The notes under the pieces: generated by a model
The model's database searches: none
The model's input: the letters and a program-made list of their open reading frames with translations, nothing else
Told to the model about the DNA's origin: nothing
Part shown: in pieces, positions 22,267 to 33,744 of the stretch
Layout: each line of letters opens with the position of its first letter
How positions within the stretch are numbered: the first letter of the stretch is position 1
Assembly: GCA_016858145.1 (NCBI GenBank)
Contig: JAEHOE010000201.1
Location: 1 to 64,000 of the forward strand
Length of the DNA stretch: 64,000 nt
Direction: 5' to 3'
From: Edaphochlamys debaryana
Lineage: Eukaryota; Chlorophyta; Chlorophyceae; Chlamydomonadales
Position numbers and translations under genes: made by a program

Positions 22267-23379
22267 CATCTGCTGGAATAAAGGACCGTCGCCACACGCG
22301 GGAGCTGGAGGGAGCATTACGAGCATCTGGAAACAGACGAGTGGGGAGAATGTCGGGAGCGGGGCGTACGTCATCGGGGTCGGTGAAACATAGAAGCGCA
22401 ACCAATTGCTCGCTCGTCCGCAAAGGTGAAGTCGTCGCAAAGGTGAAGTCTGGGAGAACTGATTTGCCTGATTAGACCTGGAGGTTCTGAGCAATTGGTG
22501 CGCGCGAGGAGTTTCTCGAGCGAGCGTGCGTGGTCGGCGGTGGTGGTCCGCGCTGATGAGCCTCGCTACCCTCGCGCGCTGACCTTGTCGACCCGTGCCC
22601 TGACCTCTCACACCTGTGCCGAGTCTGCCGACACCCCCGTCCGATTCCCTTCCCGCCATCTGCTGCCTCAGCCCCACCCCCGGGAGGAGGACAGAGGGCA
22701 TCCACAGAACCTCCATGAGCTGCGATGTCTTCTGTCACCCCACGTACATCGTGCTCTGCGCTGCATTGCGCTTGCTTTGCTTTAACCCCACGTACAACCA
22801 CCCCACTGCATGCAGGCCCGCCCTCCGTGCACCCACAGCCGTCGCCGCTTTGCACTAATTGCACAGCAGCCCGGGGCTCCGCCAGCCATAACCTTTCAAT
22901 CCGAGGAGGGTTCCCCGTTCATAGGCGGCTATGCTTCAAGGGCATTTTGCGTTGACCTACGTGCAACGCCCCGACTCCGCGGCATTACGCCCCGTTGTCT
23001 ATAATAACCCCACGTAAAACTCTCCGTCGGGGGGCATCCGTCCGGTAGGATAGGCGGCGAGGTAGGCGCGCCTTGGCTTGTTGATCCCAGACTGGCTGGA
23101 GGACTCAGCAGCAACAATAATCCTGTACCTGCTGGTATATGCCCGTTGGGCAGGGGCGGGCCTGCCAAGTGGACGCTGCCCCAGGCGGGCCCTGCACGCA
23201 TGTACCCACGCACGCACTCAAGGCACTGCACTCGCTTGCACCCTATTGCTAGTCTGCGTCACTGCATCTTGGTGCCCCCAGCCGCTGCCGCGAACCGCCC
23301 CACTGGGCCCCACCCATCCACCCGTCCATGGGCGGGGTTCCGGCTCCCCTGCCCCATCCCAGCAGGAGGCCCTTCCTGC
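22267..23379. other. Intergenic with a fragment of a dispersed repeat
   Basis: 22305-22420 contains GGAGGGAGCATTACGAGCAT and GAAACAGACGAGTGGG, both found again in the repeat cluster at 33745-34400. The rest shows no supported gene or repeat. Confidence 0.55.
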
Positions 23380-23387
23380 ATCCCAGT
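23380..23387. other. hAT target site duplication, left (ATCCCAGT)
   Basis: Perfect 8-bp match to 23962-23969. Eight base pairs is the standard target duplication of the hAT superfamily. Confidence 0.9.
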
Positions 23388-23961
23388 CAGTGTTGCTATC
23401 TTAGTGCGGAAGTGCGGGGGAGTGAGGCCATCCCGCACTTTCGGTGACGGAAAGAGCCTCATGTGCGGAAGCTCCCGCACTTTTGTAGCAAAGTTTGGTT
23501 GCGAGTGCGGCCCGCGCCGGCACATTTTTGAGCCTTCTGGCGGCTCAGGTGCGGGGGCCCCTCAACCCCTGGGGGGCCCACCGAACGGGCGCGGCCAGCC
23601 GGGCAGGCAGTCCCCTTCCCACCCCCACCGTCCAGCCCGCATCACATGCACTTGCAGCATACACTACGGGGTTGCTGCTGGAATTCAAGACCCCCAGTTG
23701 CCCGCCTACATCAGCTCATGCACTAGGGCGAGAGCCAGGCAGACTCATCCGCTTGAAACAGGCCTCCAGAACGCCGCGCCCTCCGCTACACTCCACCACA
23801 CTCTCCCGCACTACTGGGCGGCAAGCGCTTGCCAAGTGCGGTCGCACGTTTTGGGCCGCCAAGGGCCACGAAGTGCGGCCCGCTTTCGCACTCTTGGGCT
23901 TGGACCCGAGGTCCGAGTGCGGGACCTCCCACACTTCGGCCCAGGGAAGATAGCAACGCTG
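23388..23961. mobile_element. Non-autonomous hAT-type MITE, 574 bp
   Basis: The ends are inverted repeats: CAGTGTTGCTATCTT on the left and CAGCGTTGCTATCTT on the reverse complement of the right, 14 of 15 matching. Perfect 8-bp duplications of ATCCCAGT flank the element. Subterminal regions are dense in the word GTGCGG or CCGCAC in both orientations, as expected for hAT transposase binding sites. No transposase is encoded, so movement would need an autonomous relative elsewhere. Confidence 0.92.
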
Positions 23962-23969
23962 ATCCCAGT
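23962..23969. other. hAT target site duplication, right (ATCCCAGT)
   Basis: Perfect match to 23380-23387. Confidence 0.9.
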
Positions 23970-24180
23970 GCCCTTCTCAGCTTCTCTTAGTACCCAGCAT
24001 GATGCACGCCATCACAGCAACCACACTATCCAGCACAGGCCCTCAGGACTTGAGAAGCAAAGCACGGACCCTCGAGGACGGCGCGGCCTGCGCGGGACCG
24101 GACCAGGGATGGCGCGTGGCGGCCCGTACGTTGCCCGATGCGGTTACGTTGGCTCGCCCATCCACGATGCAACTTTTCAC

Positions 24181-25930
24181 GACGCATCCAGGAAGTGACC
24201 CAGGGGCGCGAGCTATCTCAGCCGTGAGATGGGACCCCCCCTCGCGCTCCGACGCGTGCACCGTGCCCGCCGAGCCTCCCGTTCCCGCGCCCGCCCGCCG
24301 ACACACCCGAAACTCGCGGCTGAGTGGATTGAGCAGCGAGTGGCGTGCGTCGGGGGCCAGGCCCAAGTAGGGCACCCAACCAACCCAGCATGTCGACCGC
24401 AAGCGGCCCTGGACCCCTGCTATTTGGCGTGCCCGGGGGCGCTGCGTGTGGGGCTTCAAGCAACGCTGGCGATGGGGGGCGGGAGGCGAGGCGAGAATAG
24501 TGCGGCGGCGCAAGGGACGAGCTGGGGCGCTGGGGGGGCAGCTATGACATCGTGTCATAGGTCTGAACCCTGGGTCACACGCCCCGCCATCGCGCTGCTG
24601 GCCGTCAAAGGTACTGCACCGTGTAGAGGAGGAGCGAAGCGGGTCTCGGGCTCGTTAACAGTGCGAGTTCTCGCGTCCGCGGGCGTGCGCAAGCACATGC
24701 CGACCCGGGCGACCGCAAGGGACGCCTCCCGCAAGCTGCGCAATGGTGGTTTGTATAACCACGAGTAGCGAGGTCATCCTCGCCTCGGCGCGAGGCGCGT
24801 CGCGAGCAATTGTGTTCGCGCGAGCAGCTGTCGCAGGGCCGTTTAGCGATTTAGAGACTGCACCGCACCGTGCATACAATGACGAACACAATGGTAGCTA
24901 CGGCAGCGACGCATCCAGGAAGTGACCCAGGGGCGCGAGCTATCTCAGCCGTGAGATGGGAACCCCCCTCGCGCTCTGACGCGTGCGCCGTGCCCGCCGA
25001 GCCTCCCGTTCCCACGCCCGCCTGCCGGCGCACCCAAAACTCGCGGCTGAGTGGATTGAGCAGCGAGTGGCGTGCGTCGGGGGCCAGGCCCAAGTGGGGC
25101 CCCCAACCAACCCAGCATGTCGACCGCAAGCGGCCCTGGATCCCTGCTATTTGGCGTGCCCGGGGGCGCTGCGTGTGGGGCTTCAAGCAACGCTGGCGAT
25201 GGGGGGCGGGAGGCGAGGCGAGAATAGTGCGGCGGCTCATGGGACGAGCTGGGGCGCTGGGGGGGCAGCTATGACATCGTGTCATAGGTCTGAACCCTGG
25301 GTCGCACGACCCGCCATCGCGCTGCTGGCCGTCAAAGGTACTGCACCGTGTAGAGGAGGAGCGAAGCGGGTCTCTGGCTCGTCAACAGTGCGAGTTCTCG
25401 CGTCCGCGGGCGTGCGCAAGCACATGCCGACCCGGGCGACCGCAAGGGACGCCTCCCGCAAGCTGCGCAATGGTGGTTTGTATAACCACGAGTAGCGAGG
25501 TCATCCTCGCCACGGCGCGAGGCGCGTCGCGAGCAATTGTGTTCGCGCGAGCAGCTGTCGCAGGGCCGTTTAGCGATTTAGATACTGCAACGCACCGTGT
25601 GTACACTGACGGGCACAATGGTAGCTACGGCAGCTACGCATCCAGGAAGTGGGGAGCTCAGCCCTGAGATGGGAACCCCCCTCGCGCTCTGACGCGTGCG
25701 CCGTGCCCGCCGAGCCTCCCGTTCCAGCGCCCGCCCGCCGACGCCCCCCAAACTCGCGGCGAAAGGGATGGGGCCGTGAGAGGCGTGCGTCTAGGCCAGG
25801 CCCAAGCGGGGCCCCCAACCAACCCAGCATGTGGACCGCCCGCTTCCTCAGACCCCTGCTATTTGGCGTGCCCAGGGGCGCTGCGTGTGGGGCTTCAAGC
25901 AACGCTGGCGATGGGGGGCGGGCGGGCGGG
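24181..25930. repeat. 727-bp tandem repeat, about 2.4 copies
   Basis: ACGCATCCAGGAAGTG recurs at 24182, 24909 and 25636, 727 bp apart. Copies 1 and 2 (24181-24907, 24908-25634) are almost identical. Copy 3 (25635 to about 25930) is diverged, has an internal deletion after AGGAAGTG, and ends in a GGGC run. The unit includes a palindrome CTATGACATCGTGTCATAG. Open frames recur with the repeat but show no domains. Confidence 0.93.
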
Positions 25931-26779
25931 CGGCGAGGTATTGATTCTGGCCCATGCCGGGCCCGCCCTCCCTCCGCTGTTCCTTACACGTTACACCACC
26001 TCACTTCCGCCTGAGCCCACCGGAAAAGTTGTCCCCGCGTAGCCTTGTGGGACAGAGCCTTACGGATTGGCCCGAAGACCCACCCCTGGTACGAGTGAAA
26101 ACGAAGTTCACACTTGCTCACATTCTGACCCGTGCACGCCACGTCGGCAGAACCCTCGCGAGTCGCAGCAACGCAGAGCAGCACACGACGAGCTCGCGAC
26201 CGGCAGACAAGGAGGATGGAGTGCCACATGGAGGATGTCCGGACCTCGTCGGCAAAATCCTCGAGGCCCAGCCGCGCACAGCAGCGCCAATTGAGAGCGT
26301 AGCTGACAGGCAAACAGTAAGCTGGGGAAGCGCGGTGGCCCGAGCACAAAAGGGCGACAAAGTCGTCGGGCCGTGACAGCCCTTCAGAGTGACATGCTAA
26401 TATAGAAGAGAGCGAGGAGAGCATGCCGAGGTGCAGCGCCGCGGCTGGGCACCGAGCGGCTCGCGATTGAAACTGGAGGCACGTCGCGCGACCTGACACC
26501 AGCCCCAGCACATCGAGTATCAAATCACGCAATACGCAGGCAAGGCGTTGCATGGCAACTTGGGCACCACAAGTCAGGACGCACCCATGCTCTGCCCGCT
26601 TGGCAGCGACGCAACCTCTTGCGACCGCGGCTGGCGCGCGCAGTCATAGTGGTTGCAGAACGGGCTACGGGCAGTCGGGCACGCGGCTCCGGACACCACT
26701 TCGGCCCTCGCCCAAGGCGCACGGGAAGCCAAGTCCGCGTAGGCCAGAGCGAGAGCCTCAAAAGCCTGATCGACAGAGT
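25931..26779. other. Intergenic, no supported gene
   Basis: A minus-strand frame at 25984-26553 (189 codons) is open but has no recognisable domain or splice context, so it is not called. No repeat was identified. Confidence 0.5.
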
Positions 26780-27450
26780 GGAGCGGAAGCGCCAAGCCCC
26801 CCCGCGCCCCGCCCCGCATCCCTTACCTCAGCCACGCCCGGCCGCACCCCTCACCGCGCCCCCTGCCTCTGGTCAATCAACACCCCTTGGCCCTTAGCCC
26901 TTGCCCGGCACCCGGCACCCCTCACCCGGCCCTCACCCCCACCGCAACCACAGCGCGTCCCCTCCACCCCGGCGATGGCATGCTGGTGGCATGTTCCTAC
27001 CACCAGCTTGTGATCCACCCTCGCCCCCTTGCCCCCTGCCCGCTCGCCCCCCGCGCCCCACCCCCCGCGGCCCCCCGCGCCCCGCGCCCGTCAGCCTCCC
27101 CCCCCGCCCCCCACGCCACCCCCCCCGCACGGGGCCCACACAAAGCCTGCTTTGGCCCCTCGCGCTCTCGGGGCCCCTTCCCCCCCCCCCTTCCCCCCCC
27201 CCCTTCCCCCCACGCCCCGCGCCCCCAATCCCGCAAACAAGCCTAGCTCCCTGTGCCCGTCGCGCGCTCTGTGCCCCGCACGCCCTCCACGCGTCTCATG
27301 CCTGCACCTCCTCGCACCCCTGCACCTGCGGGGGCCTGTCTCTGCAAGGGCTGGGACCATCCAAACGCCTCCGCCGTTGCCCCCACATCGGCCCGGCTAC
27401 CGTGCGCCCCCCCGGCCGGACCCTGCACCCGCCGCCCCTGATGGGCGAGC
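26780..27450. other. Long C-rich (pyrimidine) low-complexity tract
   Basis: The plus strand is strongly C-rich, with runs such as CCCCCCCCTTCCCCCCCCCC around 27180-27210. Frames stay open because C-rich DNA has few stops. The strand asymmetry could form triplex or i-motif/G-quadruplex structures. It is not called as coding. Confidence 0.7.
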
Positions 27451-28573
27451 TCAATCTCTGCGAAGTAGAGGGGTTGTGTGAAGCCATACTACGCTAAGGC
27501 AGTGCTGCTGTCGCTGCCTATGCACGGCATTAACACACCGCGAGCGCGGTTAGCTGGAACACACTGTTCTTGTTCCAAGAATGCCCACAACAGGCGACGG
27601 CAAATCCCAGGCATGGTGAGCATAGCGCGCTTGAAGCATAGGGATGAGAGATCCCTCACGCTCGCTGCGACTGCGGGGGCGAGCGCCACTTTCACGATGC
27701 ATGCCTGCTGATTGGCACTCCAGCCGTAACTTATGTGACGCCAGAACTTGCTGTCTCATGTATATGCAGTGGTGACATGTTTGAGGCCTCCTGGACACCG
27801 CGCGAGGAGGAGACGGTCCTACACGCTTTTTTTGAGCACGGCACCAGGTGAGTCCCGGCTCCAACTTCCGGCGATAGAACAAGATATAAATAGACATGAA
27901 AGGGCAAACGGGGGAGAGCGCGGCTGCCCGTGCGTGCATGACGAGAATAACTTTGGCGCTTCCGTTCCTCTCTACCTCAGGTGGTCCCTCGTCGCGCACA
28001 GCCTTCCTGGAAGGACAGGTGTGCAGAAGGTGGCGGCTCGGGCGTGCCGTAGTAGTAGTCTGACGGCATTCAGTGATGACCAACACTCATAGGGCGCTCG
28101 CTGCGTGCAGCGGAGTAGCTGCACAGACGCTAGAAGACTTGGAAGCACGCGGCTACCTCGCGCGTCGCGACAACTATGGAAGTTCCTACCTCGTTCTTGC
28201 GCCTCGCCCACCTGGTTATCCGGCCTCACATGCGCTGCGTTGCTTGCATGCCCACCCAACGCCCGTGCAGCGACTCAAGTCAAGAATCTCTGGCATGGGT
28301 GAGACGGTCAGGGACGAGGGACCGGCGGGGCCCTGCAATAGCGCAGACGGAGGCGTCGCGGAGACGAAGGCCGAGGACCCGTGCCCAGCCACCCGACCCC
28401 CACACGCACCGCCGCAGCGCAAAACAATGCTTCCTTCCTCCAAGCATGGGTCTTGATTAATTTACTCCTGGCTGCCTTCCTACCTCGGCCGCAGCAAGCT
28501 GAGGCGGAAGAAGAGCCGGACGCCAAGCCTCCTCGGAGACTTCGCCCGCCAGTACGCAGCCATAAACCAAACC
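27451..28573 (+). other. Possible 5' part of the 28574 gene; otherwise unassigned
   Basis: A good 3' splice-site-like stretch (pyrimidine-rich, ending GGCCGCAG at 28494) precedes codons in frame with the 28574 ATG. Those codons read KLRRKKSRTPSLLGDFARQY, then continue to the ATG. A donor-like ATG-GTGAGA lies near 28298. An upstream exon in 28070-28300 is therefore plausible, but its frame could not be fixed. Confidence 0.35.
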
Positions 28574-30775
28574 ATGGGCCACGCGCAGGCGTGTGCTGAG
28601 GCCTACGCGTTCGCGCAGCAGCGGATGTCTGAGTCCAGGCGGCACACTGGGCGTGTACGTGGCAGGGAGCCCGGCGCAGGGCATCCGCATCAGGCAGAAG
28701 CTGCAGTTGAGGGCGGCACGCCAGAGCACGGGGCGCAGCGCAATCCCCGGCACACGGACCATGGTGGTAGCGCGCTGGGCAACGCAGCCGCCGCCGGCGC
28801 GCCTTGGTACGCCTCGGAAAGCCCTGATGGTGGCAGCGCTGACAGCTGGGTTGGGGCAGGAGCCAGCTACGGGCCAGATGTGATGGACCCCTTCGCGTCG
28901 CTGCAAGGCAGCGGCGGCGGCGGCGGCTACAGCGAGGATCGCATGGCAGGGGGCGCGTCGCGACAAGCTGGGGGTTACAAGGAGGCAGCCGGCCTCTATG
29001 CAGATTTGCAGGGCTGGCAGGATCGCGGCTTGGGTCCAGGGGTCACTGCAAGGCGCGGCGTTGCTCCAGGCTCTATCCAAAGCTTCACCTCCCAGCCGGA
29101 TGCGCCCATGGAGGACTGCGCTCTGCTGCCCCCGGGGCCTGTACCCCCGGCCGACGCCTGGGGCCCTGCGGCAGACAGCCCCATGGCAGCAGGCCGCGGC
29201 TTCGAGGACGCCTGGGGCGGAGGCCTGGCGCCGCTACGGGCACCGCCTGCCATGTCGCCGCCGAGACCTCCACCGCGCCGTAAGGGTAACATGCGAGCCC
29301 CGGTGGCGTGGGAGGGCGGCGGCAACTTCGGGGGCCGACGGGGCCTGGCCGCTGGCACCTCACTCGAGGGCTGGGCGGGAGCAGCCGATGGAGCGAGTCT
29401 CATGGCGCCCGGCCCCCCGCCGCCGCAGCTAGCCGCAATGAAGGCGAGTCCCCCGCCAGACCTCAACCCCGCCTGGGGCTCGGACCGGCCCCTGCACAGA
29501 GGCCTGGCCCCGCTGCCGGGCGGTGGGGTCCTGCGGGCGTCTGCTCACTCGGCGGAGGAGGCCTATGGCGGAGCGGCGGAGGGCAGCCGCTGGGCCGGCG
29601 GGCCAGCGTTTGACCGCCTGCTACCGGCGCATGGGGGCGGCGCAGGGGGTGCGTCGGGGCGTGTGCGCGCCAGGACCCAGCCCCAGCAGCCAACACTGGA
29701 AAGCGGTGCTGAGTTCGAGCCCCCGGGCAGCGCTACCAAGGTCCGGAGGTCGGCACCTCATCGCGGCTTTTATGGCGAGGACCCGCTTCCGCCTTTCGGG
29801 CTCCGCCTTGAGGGCGCCTCGCAGCAGCTGGACGGCTGGCAGCATCTTCAGGGGGCGCCGTCCATGCGCCCTCCCGAGCCCCAGTGGGCACCACCGCAAG
29901 ACCTGCGTGGCTCAGGGCCGGCGTCCTTCCAGCCCCAGGTAGTGGGCGGCAGCATGGCCAACCGCATCTCCGCCCCCGAGAAATGGTTTGATCTCCAGGC
30001 GGCTCACGCGCAGCACGACTGGGCCCGGCTGCAAGAGCACGCCGACGCAGCTCCGCTCTTCCGGGAGCCTGCCCCAGGCACCCGCGGCCAAGCGGTAGGC
30101 CTCATGGGGCCGCCGCCGCCCCGGGCTCGCTCCTTTGAGCCCACGGGCCCACCCGCGGGCGATTGGGCGCACCGCCAGGGCCTTCGCGGGCGGTCGGTGG
30201 AGGAGGGAAGGCTCCAGGCCGGCAGGGGCATGCAGCAGCAACAGCAGCAGCAGCCGGGGCAGCTTGTCTACCCCCACGGCGCCGTCCCGCTGGTGGTGAA
30301 CGAGGATAGCCCGGGCCAGTGGCCGTCCAGGGGAGGGCCGCTGCCGCAGCCCTTCCCGCTGCTCAGTGCGAGGGAGCGCCGGGCCGAATACCGGCGGGCG
30401 GCGGCGGAGGGGTACACGATCCGGGCGCCATGGGAGCTGTGGGACGATGTGGACACGTCGTCAGATGAGGAGGACGGGGAGGCAGGGGCGGCTTCGTCCG
30501 AATCTTGGCTGGACAGGGCTCTGGAGGGGGAGGAGGAGGATGTGCAGAACGTTCCCACAACGGGCGCCCCCCGCCGCCCCTCGAACTGGCCCGGTGGCGT
30601 GGTCGACCTGTGCACGACTGTGCGCCTCACTCCACCGCCCGACGGCCGCGTGCCCAACTCGCTGCGCTCCATCAACAGCAAGCCGCCGGGCTGGCGGGAG
30701 CGGTGCGAGGAGGCGCACGCGCACAAGGGCGGGGGACTGTGGGGCCTGTGGGCTGCGGGCAAGCTGAGGGCATAG
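28574..30775 (+). CDS. Uncharacterised, mostly disordered protein
   Basis: A single open frame of 733 codons with algal-like GC-rich third positions. The product is rich in Gly, Pro, Ala and Arg, contains a Gln run near residue 560, an acidic patch near residues 640-680 (DDVDTSSDEEDGE) and a more conserved-looking C-terminus ending WGLWAAGKLRA. No domain was recognised and no membrane segment is evident. The ATG at 28574 has a good context (CCAAACCATGG), but the frame is open back to 28457 and a likely 3' splice site at 28494 suggests the real gene begins upstream. Neighbours are repeats, giving no clue to function. Expression evidence would settle the 5' end. Confidence 0.6.
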   Translation: MGHAQACAEAYAFAQQRMSESRRHTGRVRGREPGAGHPHQAEAAVEGGTPEHGAQRNPRHTDHGGSALGNAAAAGAPWYASESPDGGSADSWVGAGASYGPDVMDPFASLQGSGGGGGYSEDRMAGGASRQAGGYKEAAGLYADLQGWQDRGLGPGVTARRGVAPGSIQSFTSQPDAPMEDCALLPPGPVPPADAWGPAADSPMAAGRGFEDAWGGGLAPLRAPPAMSPPRPPPRRKGNMRAPVAWEGGGNFGGRRGLAAGTSLEGWAGAADGASLMAPGPPPPQLAAMKASPPPDLNPAWGSDRPLHRGLAPLPGGGVLRASAHSAEEAYGGAAEGSRWAGGPAFDRLLPAHGGGAGGASGRVRARTQPQQPTLESGAEFEPPGSATKVRRSAPHRGFYGEDPLPPFGLRLEGASQQLDGWQHLQGAPSMRPPEPQWAPPQDLRGSGPASFQPQVVGGSMANRISAPEKWFDLQAAHAQHDWARLQEHADAAPLFREPAPGTRGQAVGLMGPPPPRARSFEPTGPPAGDWAHRQGLRGRSVEEGRLQAGRGMQQQQQQQPGQLVYPHGAVPLVVNEDSPGQWPSRGGPLPQPFPLLSARERRAEYRRAAAEGYTIRAPWELWDDVDTSSDEEDGEAGAASSESWLDRALEGEEEDVQNVPTTGAPRRPSNWPGGVVDLCTTVRLTPPPDGRVPNSLRSINSKPPGWRERCEEAHAHKGGGLWGLWAAGKLRA

Positions 30776-31035
30776 GTGCTGGGTGCATTGAGATACTACC
30801 CATAGTAATTGCACGCTTTGCTCGGAGGGGCCCTAAATACAGGCAAACACGGCAAAGCTGAAGCCTACATACAATGGGGTTTCATGTCTGAGATGCGGGG
30901 GGCTCGTGTTCCGTGGGTGCGGGTTGGTGGTGGGCATACAAGGGGTTAGGGATAGATGACAGGCACACATGCATCTAATGCATCCAAGCATTGCAAACTC
31001 AAGCACTTCTCCAGGCAGCAGCGGTAGACCTCTGC
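30776..31035. other. Intergenic / probable 3' UTR of the 28574 gene
   Basis: No gene is seen. No clear algal TGTAA polyadenylation signal was found close to the stop. Confidence 0.4.
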
Positions 31036-31344
31036 TTAAGACCGCCACTCTTTGCCACTCGTTGTAGCGAGCCTCAAATGGCCGCGCAGGCCCTTCTTTG
31101 CTGTGGTCAGCGTGGGCCTAAATCTGTTTAGAGCCAAGTCTGCCAGCAACGCATTGTGTGGTTGCCCTGGGCGAGGCCCGGTTTTGATGCGCTCGAGCTT
31201 GCTCCAACGAGCCAACATATTAAGGAAGGCATGGATATTGTTAATCTGCTGAAACCGACGTATCCGATTCATCGTGATGTGCCAATCTTGAGTGACGTAC
31301 AATGTCTTTGGGTCCCTTGTTCCAGCCTCACACCGCAAAAGCAC
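31036..31344 (-). pseudogene. Possible coding remnant, unknown family
   Basis: A minus-strand frame of about 100 codons with near-balanced base composition, unlike the very GC-rich genes around it. It includes LYVTQDWHITMNRIRRFQQ and NMLARWSKLERIKTGPRPGQ, which read like an ordered, helical, basic protein rather than low-complexity shadow. The start codon is not an ATG at the 5' end, and a TAA closes the frame a few codons upstream. It may be the 3' end of a degraded mobile element gene. The family was not recognised. Confidence 0.3.
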
Positions 31345-32535
31345 AGCGGCATATATGAACTTTTAACGACTGAGGAGGACAGACACCCTTGTGAACGACA
31401 AGTTCCGGTTCGGGTATCTGATCTGGATTGTGCGCCGGCGCGCAAGGTGGGCGCAAAGGGTTTGATGGTGGAACAGGAGATGATGAGAAGAGGAGGCTGC
31501 TGGGCTTTGTGTATGCAATGGCGGGTGGCGGGTAGCGGGTGGCACAGCATGGAGTTTGGGGCTGAGCCCCCGCCGTCAGGCTCTGCGGGCGGTGAAGCCC
31601 CCCAGGATCACCCCGTGTCGGCGTGCATGAGGTGGGCTGGGGGTCGTGGGCTTTCGGTGGGGGAAAGGGGGGCTCCGCCATGTCGAGGCGCCCCCACGGG
31701 GTGTGCCTGCGTCACACATAAAGCGATTCACGCCTAGCCCGCGATGTCAAAAGCTTGCCTTATTATCTCTGTCTCATGTACTTGAGGGCAGGGAAACTTA
31801 TCGACCCCGCTCTAACATGCCGGCAGAGGGGAGAGCGGGGGCGGAGTGGGCAGTAGCGGATGGGAGACGGACATCTTCTCTTTCGATCTTTGAAGCGGCA
31901 TGTGCACCCAACCCAACCGGCCAAGTCCGGCATTGCGGGGTTGCGAAGGCTCCTCACAAAGGCGGCGTCTTGGCGCTGTGGGGCTCAGTGCTTGAGTGCG
32001 CGGCCCCCGTGCGTGCTGCCCGGCCTCGCGGGGTTTGGGGCTCAGTTCTTCTCCCTGTCCTGAAGAGAGATCCTGCGCTGTACGTGTGTCCATGTGGTGC
32101 CTGGGCCAGTGTGCACCCCATGGGTACGGCCTAACGGCGGGGTGCAATGTATGCTTACCTGGGCTGTTGGTGGGGAACGACCGCTTTTGGTGGGTGCTTT
32201 GCTGTCGGTGGGAGCCTACGCTGTCTGGGGACGGCCCTTCAGGGTAGGTGGCGGCCACTTGGGGCGGGGATGCCCAACTTTGGGACATTAGTCCAGCACT
32301 AGGACACACTCTGCTGGACCATTAGTGCGTGCAGCAGGCGTCTACCCTCATTGGCTCTTTGCTCCTTTGGTCGCATCTGATTGTGGGTGGTAGTCACAGA
32401 GAAAGATAGGGGGCTGCCCGCGCAGCCTTGCGCAGACCTGTGTCGGAGTGTTTTGCCCACCAAGGGCTCACACAGACCCTGGCCCGGAAGGAACCGGTCA
32501 AGCAAGTGGCGTTGAGGGATTCTGTGCAAGTATGT
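31345..32535. other. Intergenic, no supported gene
   Basis: Only short unconvincing frames. No repeat was recognised apart from general low complexity. Confidence 0.45.
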
Positions 32536-32660
32536 TGCGCTGCAAGCATGGGGGTGTTCCACGCACGGCCTGCAGCCACTGTGTAAAGCATGATTTGGGG
32601 CTTTGCCGCTCCCTGCGTATGTTGGCCTGCCTCGCCGAGGTTGCGCGGAACAGTCGTCGT
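32536..32660 (+). repeat. Dispersed/direct repeat, copy 1
   Basis: GCATGGGGGTGTT, GCCTGCAGCCACTGTGTAAA and GGGGCTTTGCCGCTCCCTGC recur at 33216-33340, 677 bp downstream, with a few substitutions and small indels. Confidence 0.85.
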
Positions 32661-33215
32661 AGTAATATAAGTATTACATAGAGGTTAGAAAACGCTCTGC
32701 TGGGTATACGGGATATATCCGGGGCTTGGAGGGAGGGGGGTATATGGCCCGACCCGAAGCCGTAGCCCGAGTGCCCCCCCCCCCCCCGAGGGCTGGAGCC
32801 GAGGGGGGGGGCACGAGGGCGGAGGCTGAGGGGAGTGGCCATACACCACCCCGACCGGCCATACACCACCCCGACCCGTTCCTTGACCGTCAGCTCGGCA
32901 CTGAGGGGCAATGCGATGACCGTGCTGGACATAGAGTGTGTGAGGCGCAAGCCTGGGGTGGGTGTTAGACGCCAGCACCGGGGAGACGGCCTGGGGCTGC
33001 GACGTGTGTGGCCGTAGGGTGGCCATGCCGACATCTCCCGACCCGCGGACACTGCTGCATGAGATTCGATGGCTTGCCAACATAAGGCCATGCCATGCTA
33101 CACACTCAGGGTGTGCCGTCCGACGCCGGAGAGTGCTCTGGGTCACTGAATCGAAATCCAGGCCCCCCTGACCCACTCACCCACCCATGCCGTACGACTT
33201 ACGGCAGCACTGCAC
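32661..33215. other. Intergenic with homopolymer run and short direct repeat
   Basis: Contains a C run followed by a G run (about 32776-32812) and GCCATACACCACCCCGACC twice in tandem (32838-32876). No gene is supported. Confidence 0.5.
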
Positions 33216-33340
33216 ACGCACAGCATGGGGGTGTTTCACGCACTGCCTGCAGCCACTGTGTAAAGCATGAGTTGGGGCTTTGCCGCTCCCTGCGTACGTG
33301 GGCCTCGCCAGGGTTGCGCGTAACAGTCGTTGTAGTGTTG
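33216..33340 (+). repeat. Dispersed/direct repeat, copy 2
   Basis: Partner of 32536-32660. Confidence 0.85.
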
Positions 33341-33744
33341 TGCACTATTGTCTTGCAAGCCGTCCTGGGGCGAACAGCAGACTCGGACGCTGTCGATGAA
33401 CATGGACGCGTCCATCAACCCACAGCAAGGGTCCTGCCGCACCTACCACATGACTCCAAGTGCGTCTGGGTCCTTGTGTGACCAAGGGGCTGTGTGCCAC
33501 ACAACAGGGGGCAGTGGGAATGGAACACCACGTGTTCCGCAACGGGGGGCATGCCGACATGCATGGCGGGTCATGCCCGGCCTGGACCCACCTCCCGACC
33601 GCTGTACGTGGTGCTCAGGCATACCCAGGGTTCGGACCTTGTCAATACACGCTTTTTGGACCCCTGGGAGAGCGCAGGAGCCGACGGAGCGGGTCCCGCT
33701 GTGAAAGGGCCCCCTTGACGAAAATTCCCGGACCCCCGGAGGCC
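33341..33744. other. Intergenic, nothing recognised
   Basis: No gene or repeat identified. Confidence 0.4.

Noticed and set aside
28457..29080. 207-codon minus-strand frame opposite the 28574 gene
   Set aside because: It overlaps the N-terminal part of the plus-strand gene and looks like its antisense shadow.
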